Positions 48,879 to 61,495 of a stretch of 64,000 bases of DNA are shown in pieces. The stretch comes from Congeria kusceri (lineage: Eukaryota; Mollusca; Bivalvia; Myida; Dreissenidae). A program made the position numbers and the translations under genes. Under the pieces are notes generated by a model, which was not told the DNA's origin, did no database searches, and worked only from the letters and a program-made list of their open reading frames with translations. The first letter of the stretch is position 1; the number at the start of each line of letters is the position of its first letter. Location of the stretch: the NCBI GenBank assembly GCA_027627225.1, contig CM051025.1, positions 55,000,681 to 55,064,680 of the forward strand, read 5' to 3'.

Positions 48879-49677
48879 TATAGTAGGATGGTAATAAGGG
48901 TATATAGTGGGCTGGTAATAAGGGTATATAGTGGGATGGTAATAAGGGTATATAGTGGGCTGGTAATAAGGGTATATAGTGGGATGGTAATAAGGGTATA
49001 TAGTGGGATGGTAATAAGGGTATATAGTGGGCTGGTAATAAGGGTATATAGTGGGATGGTAATAAGGGTATATAGTGGGCTGGTAATAAGGGTATATAGT
49101 GGGCTGGTAATAAGGGTATATAGTGGGATGGTAATAAGGGTATATAGTGGGCTGGTAATAAGGGTATATAGTGGGCTGGTAATAAGGGTATATAGTGGGA
49201 TGGTAATAAGGGTATATAGTGGGCTGGTAATAAGGGTATATAGTGGGCTGGTAATAAGGGTATATAGTGGGATGGTAATAAGGATATATAGTGGGATGGT
49301 AATAAAGGTTTATAGTGGGATGGTAATAAGGGTATATAGTTGGATGGTAATAAGGGTATATAGTGGGCTGGTAATAAGGGTATATAGTGGGATGGTCATA
49401 AGGATATATAGTGGGCTGGTAATAAGGGTATATAGTGGGCTGGTAATAAGGGTATATAGTGGGATGGTAATAAGGGTATATAGTGGGCTGGTAATAAGGG
49501 TAAATAGTGGGCTGGTAATAAGGGTATATAGTGGGATGGTAATAAGGGTATATAGTGGGCTGGTAATAAGGGTATATAGTGGGATGGTAATAAAGGTTTA
49601 TAGTCGGATGGTAATAAGGGTATATAGTTGGATGCTAATAAGAGTATAGGGTATATAGTGGGATGGTAATAAGGGTT
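48879..49677 (+). repeat. Minisatellite, 24-bp unit, about 32-33 copies
   Basis: Unit 'gggatggtaataagggtata' plus 'tagt', with two common variants that differ at one base (GGGATGG and GGGCTGG). Because 24 is a multiple of 3 and the unit lacks stops in one frame, a 278-codon open frame made of (M/L)VIRVYSG octapeptides results. It has no upstream or downstream coding context and is best read as a by-product. The last unit is extended and out of register ('aagagtatagggtatatag'). The variants are not randomly arranged (see findings). Confidence 0.95.
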
Positions 49678-50204
49678 TCTCTCCTTGTGATGGAGTTGTA
49701 TTATTCATATATTCAATAATAACATTACATGCTCGCCCAGTCTTACCCCAGATGACCAATTGTTTCTCAAAATAGAAGACAGAACTTAAAACAAATGTGT
49801 TCGTACTGTTAAGATTGTTTAATAGATCTTACTATCGGAACATCTGTTCTCAATAGGTCTATAGGCCGGAATCTTTATTATATAAGTTAAATCGAGTTCA
49901 AGTTAATGGCGCTTAATTTGAAAACAAATATAACGTTGACGTCAGTTACGACATCGATGAACATAGCTCCACTTAAATGTTGTTTATTTGGTTACTTTGC
50001 TATGAAATGTACACATCATGCTAATATGACATATCTTTCTACTTTGCTGAATTTGTTTTTTCTTTACATTTTAAAACATTGTTTCTCTATAATGTGTCCA
50101 CGAATTTATTGATCACCCCTCGTATAAGTACATGAACAAGAACACAATAACTTTTTGAAAATTCAACCATTTCTAAGAAATAGAGAATGAATATTGCATC
50201 TTTT

Positions 50205-53200
50205 GTTTAGAACGATACAATATATATAGTATATGGTGCATTATTGAAGTTTAGTGTTGTAAAGAATAATGTATAAATAGTGAGTGACATACGTTATATG
50301 TTAGTTTAAATTAGAGAAATAACATGTATTATTATAACACTGCTTTCTCAGCAACTTGTTTTCAAAAACAGGTTTCCATGATAAGGAAAAATAAATAAGT
50401 ATATAATCTGTCTCATTCATTAATAATTCCACATTGCAATTATATTTCCATTCATTGCAGACAGATGCATTGGAAAATCAAGAGTTTTCTCGTAAAAATC
50501 TAAACCATTCCTAGTTAGTTTGATATTCTTTGAATGATGTTATTCACCTGTACGTGTTTTTTTCTCTTGTTGTTTTCTTCTTTCATTAGTTAGTTCGTTT
50601 CTTTGCCCTTGCATTTATTTTGTTCTCTTAATAATTCCCATTCAAATTGGCCAAGTGCGTAACACAAACCTTAATTCAAGAAAGACTCAAAGGCTACTTT
50701 TGGTTTCAGTAGAATATCGATTTAAATTCACGAGCGCAGCCACGAGTGAAATAATATATTTTATATGATCAAAAGTGAATAACCAATCGATATTCTACCC
50801 AAAACAACACATTTTCTTTTTATTTAAAGCTTAGATTGATATTTCTTATGTTTTCCGACTTTCCGGTGAAAAAGTACTTCCATTATCAATGTGGTAATGT
50901 TCACTGTTTTAAAACAGTGAATTGCTAATTTTATATCACTGATATTTCCCTATAAAGCATTGGAAAGCATAAAATAAAATCCATACAGCAGAAAACGTGA
51001 ATGATATTTATGTAATATGTGCATTAATATGTGTACTATATTTCGAAAGACGCGTGCTCATGTTTGTATTTTATTTACTAGTATGTTATATTTATTTTAT
51101 TATATTTATTTTATATCCATTTTGAATTTGATTTTGAAAGTATTTAATATGTTTTCAGACATTGCCATAGCGTGTGCAGGAGATAATATTTGAGATGGAC
51201 AAAAAGACGGGACAAAATATATAGACTTTGTACAACGACGCAAATTCAAAATCAAATTGACATGTTCCGTTCCTCATAAGACTGGAATGAACACTGCGTC
51301 TTGAAAATTCCCCTGACACTGTATTTTCAAAGAAAACATTCTTAATAAATTGGACATGGTTGCAAAATTATTCAAATGATGAAAAATAATTGGTTTGCCT
51401 TATGGGATAAATTTTTGTACGGACCGCACTGGTTACTGTCTGCTAGCCGCAGATTAACTAGTAGACGAACATAGATCTCTCCGTCTTTCTGTTTGTCCAA
51501 GAATTTGAAGTAAATCAATTTGATTATGCAACTATGTGCTATTATTTACCACTGAAAAATTAAACTCAATTTCTCAGCTCAAACCTTGATTGACAAATTA
51601 GTGTCTACTGGTCAATTGCTTTTACTCATATTCTCTATTCAAATGTTATTCGATATTCATATTAATTACTGTTCTTTGTTTTCCAAAATGACCACGATGC
51701 ACTAGAAATTCATGTCAGAGTACGATTTGACAGGCAATCATGATTTAAAAGATTGTAAAGAAAATGAATAGATCGGTACATCTACGTTCAGCAAATAGTA
51801 TTATAAATATATTTTATGATTCATGTTTCAAACCAATTCTTTGTTCATATACTATTTAATCAAGAAAAAGTACAGTTGGAGATATTTATTATCATAATTG
51901 TAATAGGACTTATACATTACAATTATCAACTTAATAATCTTGATGATAAATTAATTTTGCCAAAGGTTTACTCTATTACAGTAGCAAATATGCACGGTTT
52001 CAAATCCTTTAATTTTAAATTGAATAATTCAAATAGTTTTGTTTCAAAATATACAAGCTGATGCCTTTTCAGACTACAGATCCGCTTAATTACGTCTGCA
52101 AAAATCATGATGTTTTGGAATGTTGTTTACAAATACATTAGTATTTTGCAGTTAATGAGGCTGATGTTTGTCTAGGAGTGTCTGCTGCGCGTGACATTGG
52201 CAGTTCATGTCCATATTATACAACGTTAGTGACCAATATTCAGTAAAGAATTTAATGTAACTTGCCCTCTGCGTACAGTGAAGTACAATGAGGTTACACA
52301 GAATTATTGACATCTGCGAATGTAATAGCCTTCATGTCCTATTGTTGATGGGGTTAAGATTAAAACATCGATACCCTTCGTTTTAGGCCGTTAACATCAT
52401 TAAATATGTGCGCACAAAGCAATACCTATTCCCGACAGACATCTAAGTGGATCTGCATTACATAGAAAAATATGGAGATTAATGAGAATACATTGTTGAT
52501 ATCTTCTGATGAAGCTAATGATGGTCTGCTTGTGTTTGAGTTCAGAATGATGTGATCGATCAAAATATGTATTATAGGAATTATAATATATTACATAATT
52601 ACATATATGTTTTAGTATAGACAGCAAACTTCACAATATGAAAAAGCAAAGCCTTTAAGAAACCATTTTATTAATCCCCCACCGCGAAGCGGGAGGGGAT
52701 TGTTGGAATGCCAATCGTCCGTCCGTCTGTCCGTCCGTCTGTCCGTAACATTTTCGTGTCCGCTCCAAATCTCCTATACGCTTTGAAGGATTTTCATGAA
52801 ACTTGGCTCAAATGTTTAGGTCATTGAGTCAATTTACAGAAGGCATGAGTCAGTCACGCTGGCTCAAGGTCAAGGTCACACTTGAAGGTCAAATATTTTA
52901 GCCTCTATTTCATGTCCGCTCCATATTTCCTATGTCTTTTGAAGGATTTTCATGAAACTTTGCTCCAATGTTTAGGTCATTGAGACGATGTGCTGAAGGC
53001 ATGAGTCAGTCACGCCGGCTTAAGGTCAAGGTCACACTTGAAGGTCAAATAGTCGAGCCTCCATGTCATGTCCGCTCCAAATCTCCTATGCCTTTTGAAG
53101 GATTGTCATAAACCTTCGCTCCAATGTTTAGGTCATTGATTCGATGTGCAGAAGGCATGGGCCTTTCACGCCAGCTCAAGGTCAAGGTCACACTTGAAGG

Positions 53201-56200
53201 TTAAATGTTTGAGCCTCCATTTTAGTGTCCGTTTTTTGTGTCCGCTCTATATCCCCTATAAGGATTTTCATGAAACTTGGCAAAAATGTTTCGCTCATTG
53301 AGACCATATGCAAAAGGCATAAGCCAGTCATGCCAACTCAAGGTCAAGGCCACACTTGAAGGTTCAATGTTTGAGCCTATATTTTCAGGTTCGTTCTATA
53401 TCTCCTGTGCCTTTAAAGGATTTTCATGAAAATTGCCTTAGATGTTTATCACAATGATGCAATGTGCAGAAGGCATGAGGCAGTCACGCCAATTCAAGGT
53501 CAAGGTCACACATGAAGGTAAAATGTTTGAGCCTCCATTTGTGTGTCAGCTGCATATCTCATATGCCTTTGAAGTATTTTCATAAAACTTGGCTCAAATG
53601 TTTATCACACTGAGACGATGTGCAGAAGGCATGGAGACGTTTTGCCACCTCAAGGTCAAGGTCACACTTAAAGGTAAAATGTTTGAGCCTCCATTTTCTT
53701 GTCAGCTCCATATCTCCTATGCCCTTTAAGGAATTTTCATGAAACTGATTAAGGTCAGCGTGATACTTCAAAGTCACCTTTAAAATCTAATGAAGGCGGG
53801 GGATATAGCTGTCCTTTGGACTGCCTTGTTACTAATTATTAGCCAACTTCATATATAAGTGACGAAAATAGTTTTATCCCATCATCAAGCCAGCTTTGAC
53901 GAAATAACATCCCGTGGGATAAACTTAGCTGTATTTTCACATTGTGGACTACAGCAAACACGTGCAGTACAATGACGTCATTTTAATGTTTATCGTGACG
54001 TCATTTTATGTTTGTCGTGCTATTTAGTGTTTTCTTACGTTTATTTTCAAAACAAAGACAGACAATTATGGGATAAATAGAATACCAGGTAAGTGTTGAG
54101 TAAAGAGAAGTTTATTTGCTCGGCACAAAAACGTGTACTACTCGCCAAGGCTCGTGGTTCAGGTTTTCTAAGCTTCGGTAATTAAAACTTATCTTTATTC
54201 AACATTAACCTATTATACTCTATGTTCTTTCACATTATCAATATTTCGGCTTACCTCACTAGAAACACGTATAGACAGGTAACGACGTACAATGATAATT
54301 TTCTGTACTATTGCCCCATTTTTTGGCTAGGTGGAACAGTTATCCTAAATATATTTGTTTTTGTTCTTTTATATCTGCTGCAAATATTGAAAACATGAGA
54401 ACATCGTGTTATAAACGATGACATTTACTAACATATGGTGATTTTAAGTATTGCTAGATTTTAAAAGGTGTTTGCATATGAAATGCAGAAAGGTTTATGA
54501 TCAATTCAGCTAAGTTTAAGCATATTTGTTAAAAGTGAAATCTCTTCATAGAGTACAAGTTTTTCCAAACACTTCCAGTCCCATTTCCCAGACCAGGTAA
54601 ATCGGTTCTCTGTTTTGAATTTTTACATTAGACATGTCTAGTCTTTAAAAGTGATACAACAACCAAAAGTCCACATTATGCATTTGTACCAAACGATTTT
54701 GTCTGAATAGACATAATGGTATGCGGTAATTCTTTTAATTGCATACAAATTAAGTGTTTGTTTCATAAAAACCAATATTTTTTGGGTCGCATTTTAGACA
54801 CTCTTAGCACAAACTATTAAGAACTACGTGTATTATTCTAAGTATGACGCCATTATATTTAGCCTGAATGTATAGGAATAATGTTTTACTTGTAAACGAT
54901 TTCCATTAAGTGTGAACCGATCACATATGCAGATGTCTAATTATTATGTTCGTATTGAATGTTTGTTTTTGTTTCGCACGCCGTTCATACTTTTTTCATG
55001 TTATAGCTTTTATGTGGGTGCGCCCATTAAAGCCCGACAGGCATTATCGGTTAATATATTTATCCAATGCCTAACAGGTGTGTGTAATGAAACTGGTGAA
55101 GATGCAAAGTTAAAGCAGCTTAAAATTGCAACACTGTTGCAGAGAAATCGTAAAACACTCTGTAATATACAACCCAGCTTCTTTTAAAGTGAACGTGAAT
55201 TTAGCATATTTATTATTGTTTTAACCAACATTTTGCTTTGTAAATAAATATATCTTCACCATATGGTCGTACGTACTGAGATTCTACAAACATGAAAATA
55301 GCAGCATTATTACGTCATTCAGTCAATCCTGTTCATTCTTTCTACTTGTGTCATTCAACACACCGAGAAATGTGGGCTCTGAAATTTCGCGATAATTGTT
55401 ATCGTCAGTCACACATATAATATTATAATATGAAACTAAAACCTTTCTTGTGACATATGTTCTGTATCTGTCGGAATGCAATTGAAAAGCTAAAACTTGA
55501 GTAGATTTGATTAGTTAAAGCGTGTGGGTGTATTGTGTTAACTTTTGCATGTTTGCGTTCTAATCTCAAAATCAGTTATACATAATATACTGTTAAGCAT
55601 CATTTAAATGACACATTTTTATTTATTATCTCCTAGCGGTTAGGTAATCATAGAGGCATTCCATTCGCTTACAGAATGGAATCGCGTTAGAGTAAGTCCT
55701 TGCTCTTCATTCAGGTGAACACCAGTGTTTACTGTCGTTTGCTAATGAGATTTATTCTCCATTAATAGATTATCATTCAGTCATGCTCGGTTAACACACA
55801 TTACTAGGTGAAAGGAGTAGTTTATTTAAGTTGCACTTGTTAACATATCATTATTACAAATAAGATGATGATTATACTTCTGTTGAATTTACTGAACAGA
55901 TGGTGAACTTCCGAAAATTGCTAGTTCGCAATAGCTTAAAATTAATTTTTTGTTTTCACACACTTGAAATGCTATGCAAAGTAATACAATAGGTAATATT
56001 TTAATCTGTTAAACGCATAACACATTCAATGACATATGACTGTGTTGGAAATTTACCGGTTAACGAATACTTCAAGTAGAATGCATTGATTTTTCTCGTA
56101 ACGTTATTGCTTTTGGAAATACAGTCGCACACAATTGGCCATATAAGCGAGCACTTATGTAAGCGAGCACTTGTTGCGTCCAAAGAAATTTACATGCAAT

Positions 56201-56850
56201 ATATACATATTCCGTCTTATATCCAAACAAATACCGTTGCCTTCCAGGAAGTGCTGATCATTAAAGACACAGTCCCGTCACAATCACAGGCTACATACAT
56301 ATAATTATCTGAACAAGACAGGAAACGTCTATGTTGAGTAACGAAGAGCCATTATAATGACAGAAAATTGGTCTTAAGGCGGAAAATTCAGTCGTTTACA
56401 ATGCGCTTGCATTTGCTAGTATTTTGTCCAATAAAGAACGGTGTGCCACGTTAAGGCATTTTATAATTTCTCATGAATAAACCAATGGATTCATTTAGTT
56501 GCAGCCAATCACCAACATTTTAAAGCTTCCTTCAGTATTAAAGTTTGCTTGTGCACGTTACAGCAAAAAAAAATCACGTGAATTGCAACGAGGTTATCGA
56601 TGAGCCAGGCAGTATACAATGCAATTAAACTTAAAGCGAAGTGCAAACACCAGTCTGCGTTGTATGTCATGAGTATTCATGATCAGTGTTAACAGTTGTT
56701 TTTATTGCATGTTAGCATAAAGTGTGTGATGCGTGAGAAAAGAAATCTTAATCTCCAGATAATCATCTGTCTTGTTCTGTCCTTCAGCCTGGCCGTTTTA
56801 TTGATGCTACTATTTATGAGTTTACTAAAGTCGTGTTATAGACCTCTCCT
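50205..56850. repeat. Segmental duplication, copy B
   Basis: Collinear with copy A at an offset of about 8.1-8.6 kb. It lacks the MITE and SINE of A but carries an extra mollusc-type repeat (52678-53828). The block 'acaagaacacaata' to 'atttctaagaaatagagaatg' just upstream (about 50135-50190) resembles 47980-48040 near the end of A. That suggests the tandem unit joins end-to-start here. No gene is visible; its short open frames are not shared with A. Confidence 0.75.
52678..53828 (+). repeat. Mollusc-type dispersed repeat with 'aaggtcaaggtcac' units
   Basis: Starts 'ccccaccgcgaagcggg', then a 'cgtccgtctgtccgt' run and about six diverged units of roughly 150-185 bp. Each unit has 'aaggattttcatgaaactt', 'gcagaaggcatgag' and 'tcaaggtcaaggtcacactt'. 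It ends 'ggggatatagctgtcctttg', 'gactgcctt'. Copy A lacks it: the sequence around 44605-44640 runs straight through the equivalent site. The GGTCAAGGTCA direct repeats resemble nuclear-receptor half-sites, but that is a property of this widespread repeat and not evidence of regulation. Confidence 0.8.
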
Positions 56851-57434
56851 TTATTAATTCATTAATATGAAATGATGATCATGCAAATATTTAATGAAAT
56901 GATTAAAAAACTTACATGTTAAGTGAAATATGCACATTGTATAATAGACATATAGACAATTTAATATCATGAAAACTAGTATTATTTAAAGCGTTCAATC
57001 TTGTACTTTGCGAAATGCCAACTGAGAAAATGTGCAGTATATTAACCGATTGCATAAATCAATTAGTTAAGACAACATGTTTATTGTATTGCTATTTCTA
57101 GGGGACAAACTAAAATTAAAAATCATCGTAGGGTCGCAAGAAACGAGTATACGCAATAGTTGTTTTTAAATTCTACTTTAACCAAGACCAGCAACAATAA
57201 TGCTCTACACTGCTTTAGCGGATAAAAGAAATGATATTAACATTTCAATGATCATGCTTATGTAACTTTTTTATTATTGTATCAGTATGATGATAATAAC
57301 AACTATTTATTAACCACGTTAATCAATTAAATCTTATTTTGTCAAGTGAGTGTTGTTGGACCTAAATTCAAAAGTCAACATATTCTTCCATATGCAAACG
57401 CTCAGGAAGCCTCACATTTCTAACTGGTTTTCAT

Positions 57435-57530
57435 GGTCTTTTAGCGCCCAAACATTTACCGTCCAAGCTCGAACCTGGGACCAAATGAAACTTTTATATA
57501 ACCACTAGACCTCGGATCCGCTGTGTGCAT
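57435..57530 (-). tRNA. tRNA-like remnant next to F1
   Basis: The minus strand has an A box close to consensus (TCTAGTGGTTA, complement of 57499-57509) and a B box GGTTCGAGCTT (complement of 57464-57474). The stems do not pair convincingly and no anticodon arm can be assigned, so this is a pseudogene or a SINE head. It lies just before F1 copy 3, like the remnant near 61.2 kb. Confidence 0.45.
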
Positions 57531-57584
57531 ATGTATGCAAACTTTACTATACAGAAACAGTACCATCACAGACAAGCCACAATT

Positions 57585-57772
57585 GCTGTACAAGACAACA
57601 TATTGTTTGGAGAGAAATATTTCCCGTCTTCACGCGTCACAAACGTAATTCTTGCATTCAATAAACACGGATGTTAATTATAATTAAGTAAGGTCGCCAC
57701 ATAAAATGGGATCATGTTGCGTGCACTTTGCTGACGTTTAAATTGTTTTCATACAACCTCATTTTGGAGAAA
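57585..57772 (+). repeat. Duplicon family F1, copy 3
   Basis: Blocks 'tgtacaagacaacatattgt', 'ttggagagaaatattt', 'cacgcgtcacaaacgtaatt', 'gcattcaataaacacgg' and 'gtttaaattgttttcataca' in the F1 order. Confidence 0.6.
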
Positions 57773-59860
57773 ATATTTAATACGTTGAATAACTTTGCAT
57801 GTAAACTTTGCATATCTACTATTTTTAAAGAATAAATTGAGATTGGTCGAATACACTCTTGAATGAATTATCTCTTTTCTACAACGGTGTATGTTATTTG
57901 CAAAAAAAATGCTTCAATGTATTAACTTGTGATTTGAATATTTCCAAAAACAGCATTACATTTTGTGATACACAGATAACGCAAATGATTTTTTTTTTCA
58001 AAATGAAAACTGGTGTTGTTGATGACTCAAAATAAATTAATCTAAATAATACGATAAGAATATAAAAACTGTATAAGTACGCAGTTATTTATGCCTTCGA
58101 AATATTTGAACATCACGATGAAAGACAGTCGAATTATTGCTCCTAGTACCGAATGGACTGATATTTACTCTCTGGACTAGTGTTTAGTCTTTTGTTAATA
58201 TATATATTATTATACGAGTATGGTGTACTAAAAATGCATCCGTTGCGTTGGTTGTTTAAAGCACGTCTCGTATTATGCAACTTCAAACATTTTACGAGAC
58301 TGAATCTAATTTTCAGATCACGGTGTTAGTGTTAAGGTCTATATATAACAGGTATGTACCCATTGTCAGCATAATATTTAAAATACCATCACTATTTCAA
58401 ACTTCGAGTGTATTTTGCAAAAATATCGTTCTGCTGACGTAATTAAATAACACCCATCGAATAGATTAACAATTTATATCTGAATAGACGTGTGTTGCCT
58501 TGTTCATTGGATACCATTGTGTCGTGTTAAGTGTATTGGATTGAAAATATGATAAATCGTCATTAAAGTAAGTTATCTTCATTTGAATTTTTGTTTAATG
58601 AGGGTAACTTAAAATAATAATTGCGGAAGGTGATCAAAAAGCAGAAATTATTTTGGTTTGTGTTTGTTTCTACATGTGTTGCCATTTTCTGAAGTAAGTG
58701 TTTATCAGATGACTGCAATAAGAACAGTTTGTAGTCAGGGTTAAATAAGAATTGTCTTTAAATATGTGTGTTGTGTTCTATTTATTTGCATAAAACACAA
58801 TGCCTGGCAAACAGGAATACATTTGATTACGTTTCATTGTATTTCAACGCAACATGTATCTACATGCACCATTGAGTTACATAATAAGTTAACAAAATAG
58901 CTAAAACGTAATGTATTTAAAGAACTGCAGTAATTGTTTTTGAATCATTAGCCTTTTTGATACGGCTTATGCTATTGAAACAATACATTAACGTCGAGGA
59001 CTTAATGTATGCTATATTACTCTGTGTTTTTTTTTACAAATTTCTAAAAGCAATGTGATTCTGACATAAGAACTATAACGGTACAGAGTTTCAAGAAAAA
59101 CTTTGTGTTTGCATCAAATAATTGCTTAATATATTACCAATGATATGCGTATAAATACACGAGTTTCACGCGACATTTATGAATGTGGTCTACTTAATTT
59201 TACCCCGCCACATTTAAAAGAATTCATCCGATTGTGCTGCGTATATACAACTTGCAACAGAAGATGATTATGTATGTTTTAAGTGTATTAAAAACAACGT
59301 CTGCTTATAGTATCCGTCAACTGGTGCTTTACTTTTTTTTTGACAGAAACATGAAATATATTTTGAAAGAGTACAACATTTCACATGGATACGCATAGTT
59401 AAGTTTATTAATAAAGACTTAAGCCAAAAAAAGTTGTTGGTTTCCTCTAATCCGACCCCCCTAAAATTGTCCGCCGACCCTTAATGTTTTTTTGCCTATT
59501 AATCATTAACTTTTCGCATTTATTAGAATTTTCTTGAAATAAATATATTTTTCTATGACCTTATTTATAGTTTAGGTACAGTTTCTTTGTTGGGAGGCAT
59601 TTAAACATTTTATGTGCAGTCTAATTTAGTTAAACTGTGTGGAGAATATGCGGCGAAGACAAGAAAGAGTTATAAAACAAGAAAAAAACAAGTTATATTT
59701 TACCTCCCCTCCTAGATTTTCTTTGGAGATATAAGCGGAAACCAATCATTCAATTTTGTTTGGCCTTATTGACATACATATTACAATGTTCTCTTTGCAA
59801 TTACAATCTCCTATTCAGTGCAATTGAAACCATTGCATACTTCGACTTTGTTTCCACCGC
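57773..59860. other. Gene-free stretch
   Basis: No gene, RNA gene or clear repeat family was recognised on either strand. Only short chance open frames occur. Confidence 0.55.
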
Positions 59861-59867
59861 CGACATA

Positions 59868-59960
59868 CCTGTATAAAATCAATTAATGTGAAACAAATCT
59901 CATTTGCAAAGAAAATAAACACACTTGAACGTCTGCTACCATAGAACGTCTGCTACCATA
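59868..59960 (+). repeat. Duplicon family F4, copy 4 (partial), with 19-bp duplication
   Basis: Reads 'tgtataaaatcaattaatgt', 'caaatctcatttgcaaag', then 'aaaataaacac'. Directly after, the block 'gaacgtctgctaccataga' is present twice in tandem (about 59927-59964). Confidence 0.5.
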
Positions 59961-61199
59961 GAACACATACGTTTCCTGCATGAACTAAACATAACTGTAA
60001 TGCTATTAACCGCTAGCAAATACTGAAATACATTAATAATGTGCATAATGCAATTTGATCTTTATATTTTATCCGTTATTAGATAATAAACAAGCGATAT
60101 TATTCTGATAAATTTCTGAGGAAACCAAACTGTTACTAGAAAAAATTCATTGTCACTTGTAACAGTGTGTTTTATGTCAGACTAGGACAACACAGTTAGA
60201 GCAGTTAACGTTTTAACTATGACGTCAATACTTTATTGTGCAAATGTCGTCCGCTACGTTCATCGTTGATCATTGAAGGACGGTGGGCTGATTTCTGGAA
60301 TATGTACTTCTCCAGTTATAAACTAACAATACACTAATGTTTATCGGCATTGTTTTGGCAGTATGTGGGTTTGTAACGTTATTAGAAAGCGGCCAGGTAC
60401 AACTATTCTTAAATTTCTTTAGTTCAATAAAAATGGAATAACAAACTACGTCATTATTTCGACGTCATGTACAAAGTCATATGTACAGATAATAATTGAT
60501 GACACCTTTATAAATCTTAAAACAATTAGAAATTGGGTGTCCAGAGTTCACACGCAACAGAACGGTCATGTAGATGTGAATTGCACTTCTACTAGATATG
60601 TTGCGTTCAGTTAGTTAAATTGTGGACATATGGAACAAATGATTTATTTGGAATTTTATTCTGCTTTGCTATTAACAATGAGTGTCACTATTATTTTGAT
60701 TGACGTAAAGTATATATATAATGACAATAATAATTGCTTTAATTATTATGTTTCATGAAAATGAAATAATGAACAAATATGCATCGACATTGTAGTACCA
60801 TTCATTCAACCAACATATACAAACGTTCAATAATACTTACAAACTGACTTGACGTCATGTCATAAACACATTTTAGAGAAGCATTTTGCCACATGCCAAC
60901 TGTGCATTGCATAAACCAATTGCGAATATCCATTAGTTCAGACATCATTTGTCTTGCACTTGCTATGTCTAGGGACCTGTTCCATTCCAATTCATAGTAG
61001 GTTCGCAACAACCATAATAAAATCACGTGTTGTCAATCCGTATTTGAACCGTTTTATAAACGTCAAGCATATCTCCCATATGACAATGCTCCCGATACGG
61101 ATTATAGTGCAAGATACATTTCGAGCGAGTTTAATGTCCAGATAAAAGAAAGAAGTCCATCTAAGTTAAAAATTTCACGCGAAGAACTACAACATGGGT

Positions 61200-61262
61200 T
61201 AGCAAAATCTGCGACCCTCGGATTTGAACCCAGCATGTTACAACTAGACTACTGATTTGCTG
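61200..61262 (-). tRNA. tRNA-like remnant with good B box
   Basis: The minus strand has TAGTCTAGTTG (complement of 61241-61251) as A box and GGTTCAAATCC (complement of 61220-61230) as B box. They are only about 10 bp apart, so the anticodon arm is missing. It is a deleted tRNA-like sequence, related in sequence and position to the ones near 57.4, 2.9 and 0.5 kb. Confidence 0.45.
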
Positions 61263-61337
61263 AACGCAAATACATACAAACATTGTACATAAAAACAGGT
61301 ACTGTAAAAAAATAAAACGTGTGTAGCTGAACGATAA

Positions 61338-61495
61338 TTGCAAGACACCAGATTGTCTGGAGATTAATATTTCACTTTGTCACGCGCCACAAACTTAATT
61401 CCAGTATTCAATAAACGCAACTGTTAACAATGATGTTTATAACACAAAACACAGTGCGGAGTGCACTTTACTGATATTTTCGTTGCATTTTAAAA
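61338..61495 (+). repeat. Duplicon family F1, copy 4
   Basis: Closest to copy 1: 'caagacaccagattgtctgg', 'agattaatatttc', 'cacgcgccacaaacttaatt', 'ccagtattcaataaacgcaa', 'ctgttaacaatgatg', then 'gtgcactttactgat' and 'gttgcattttaaaatacc'. Confidence 0.6.

Noticed and set aside
48813..49649. 278-codon open frame of (M/L)VIRVYSG repeats
   Set aside because: It is the direct translation of a 24-bp minisatellite. It has no domain context, and the array drifts out of frame at its end. It is reported as a repeat, not a gene.
52840..53760. GGTCAAGGTCA nuclear-receptor-like sites
   Set aside because: These are consensus words of a very abundant mollusc repeat, so their presence here is not evidence of regulation.
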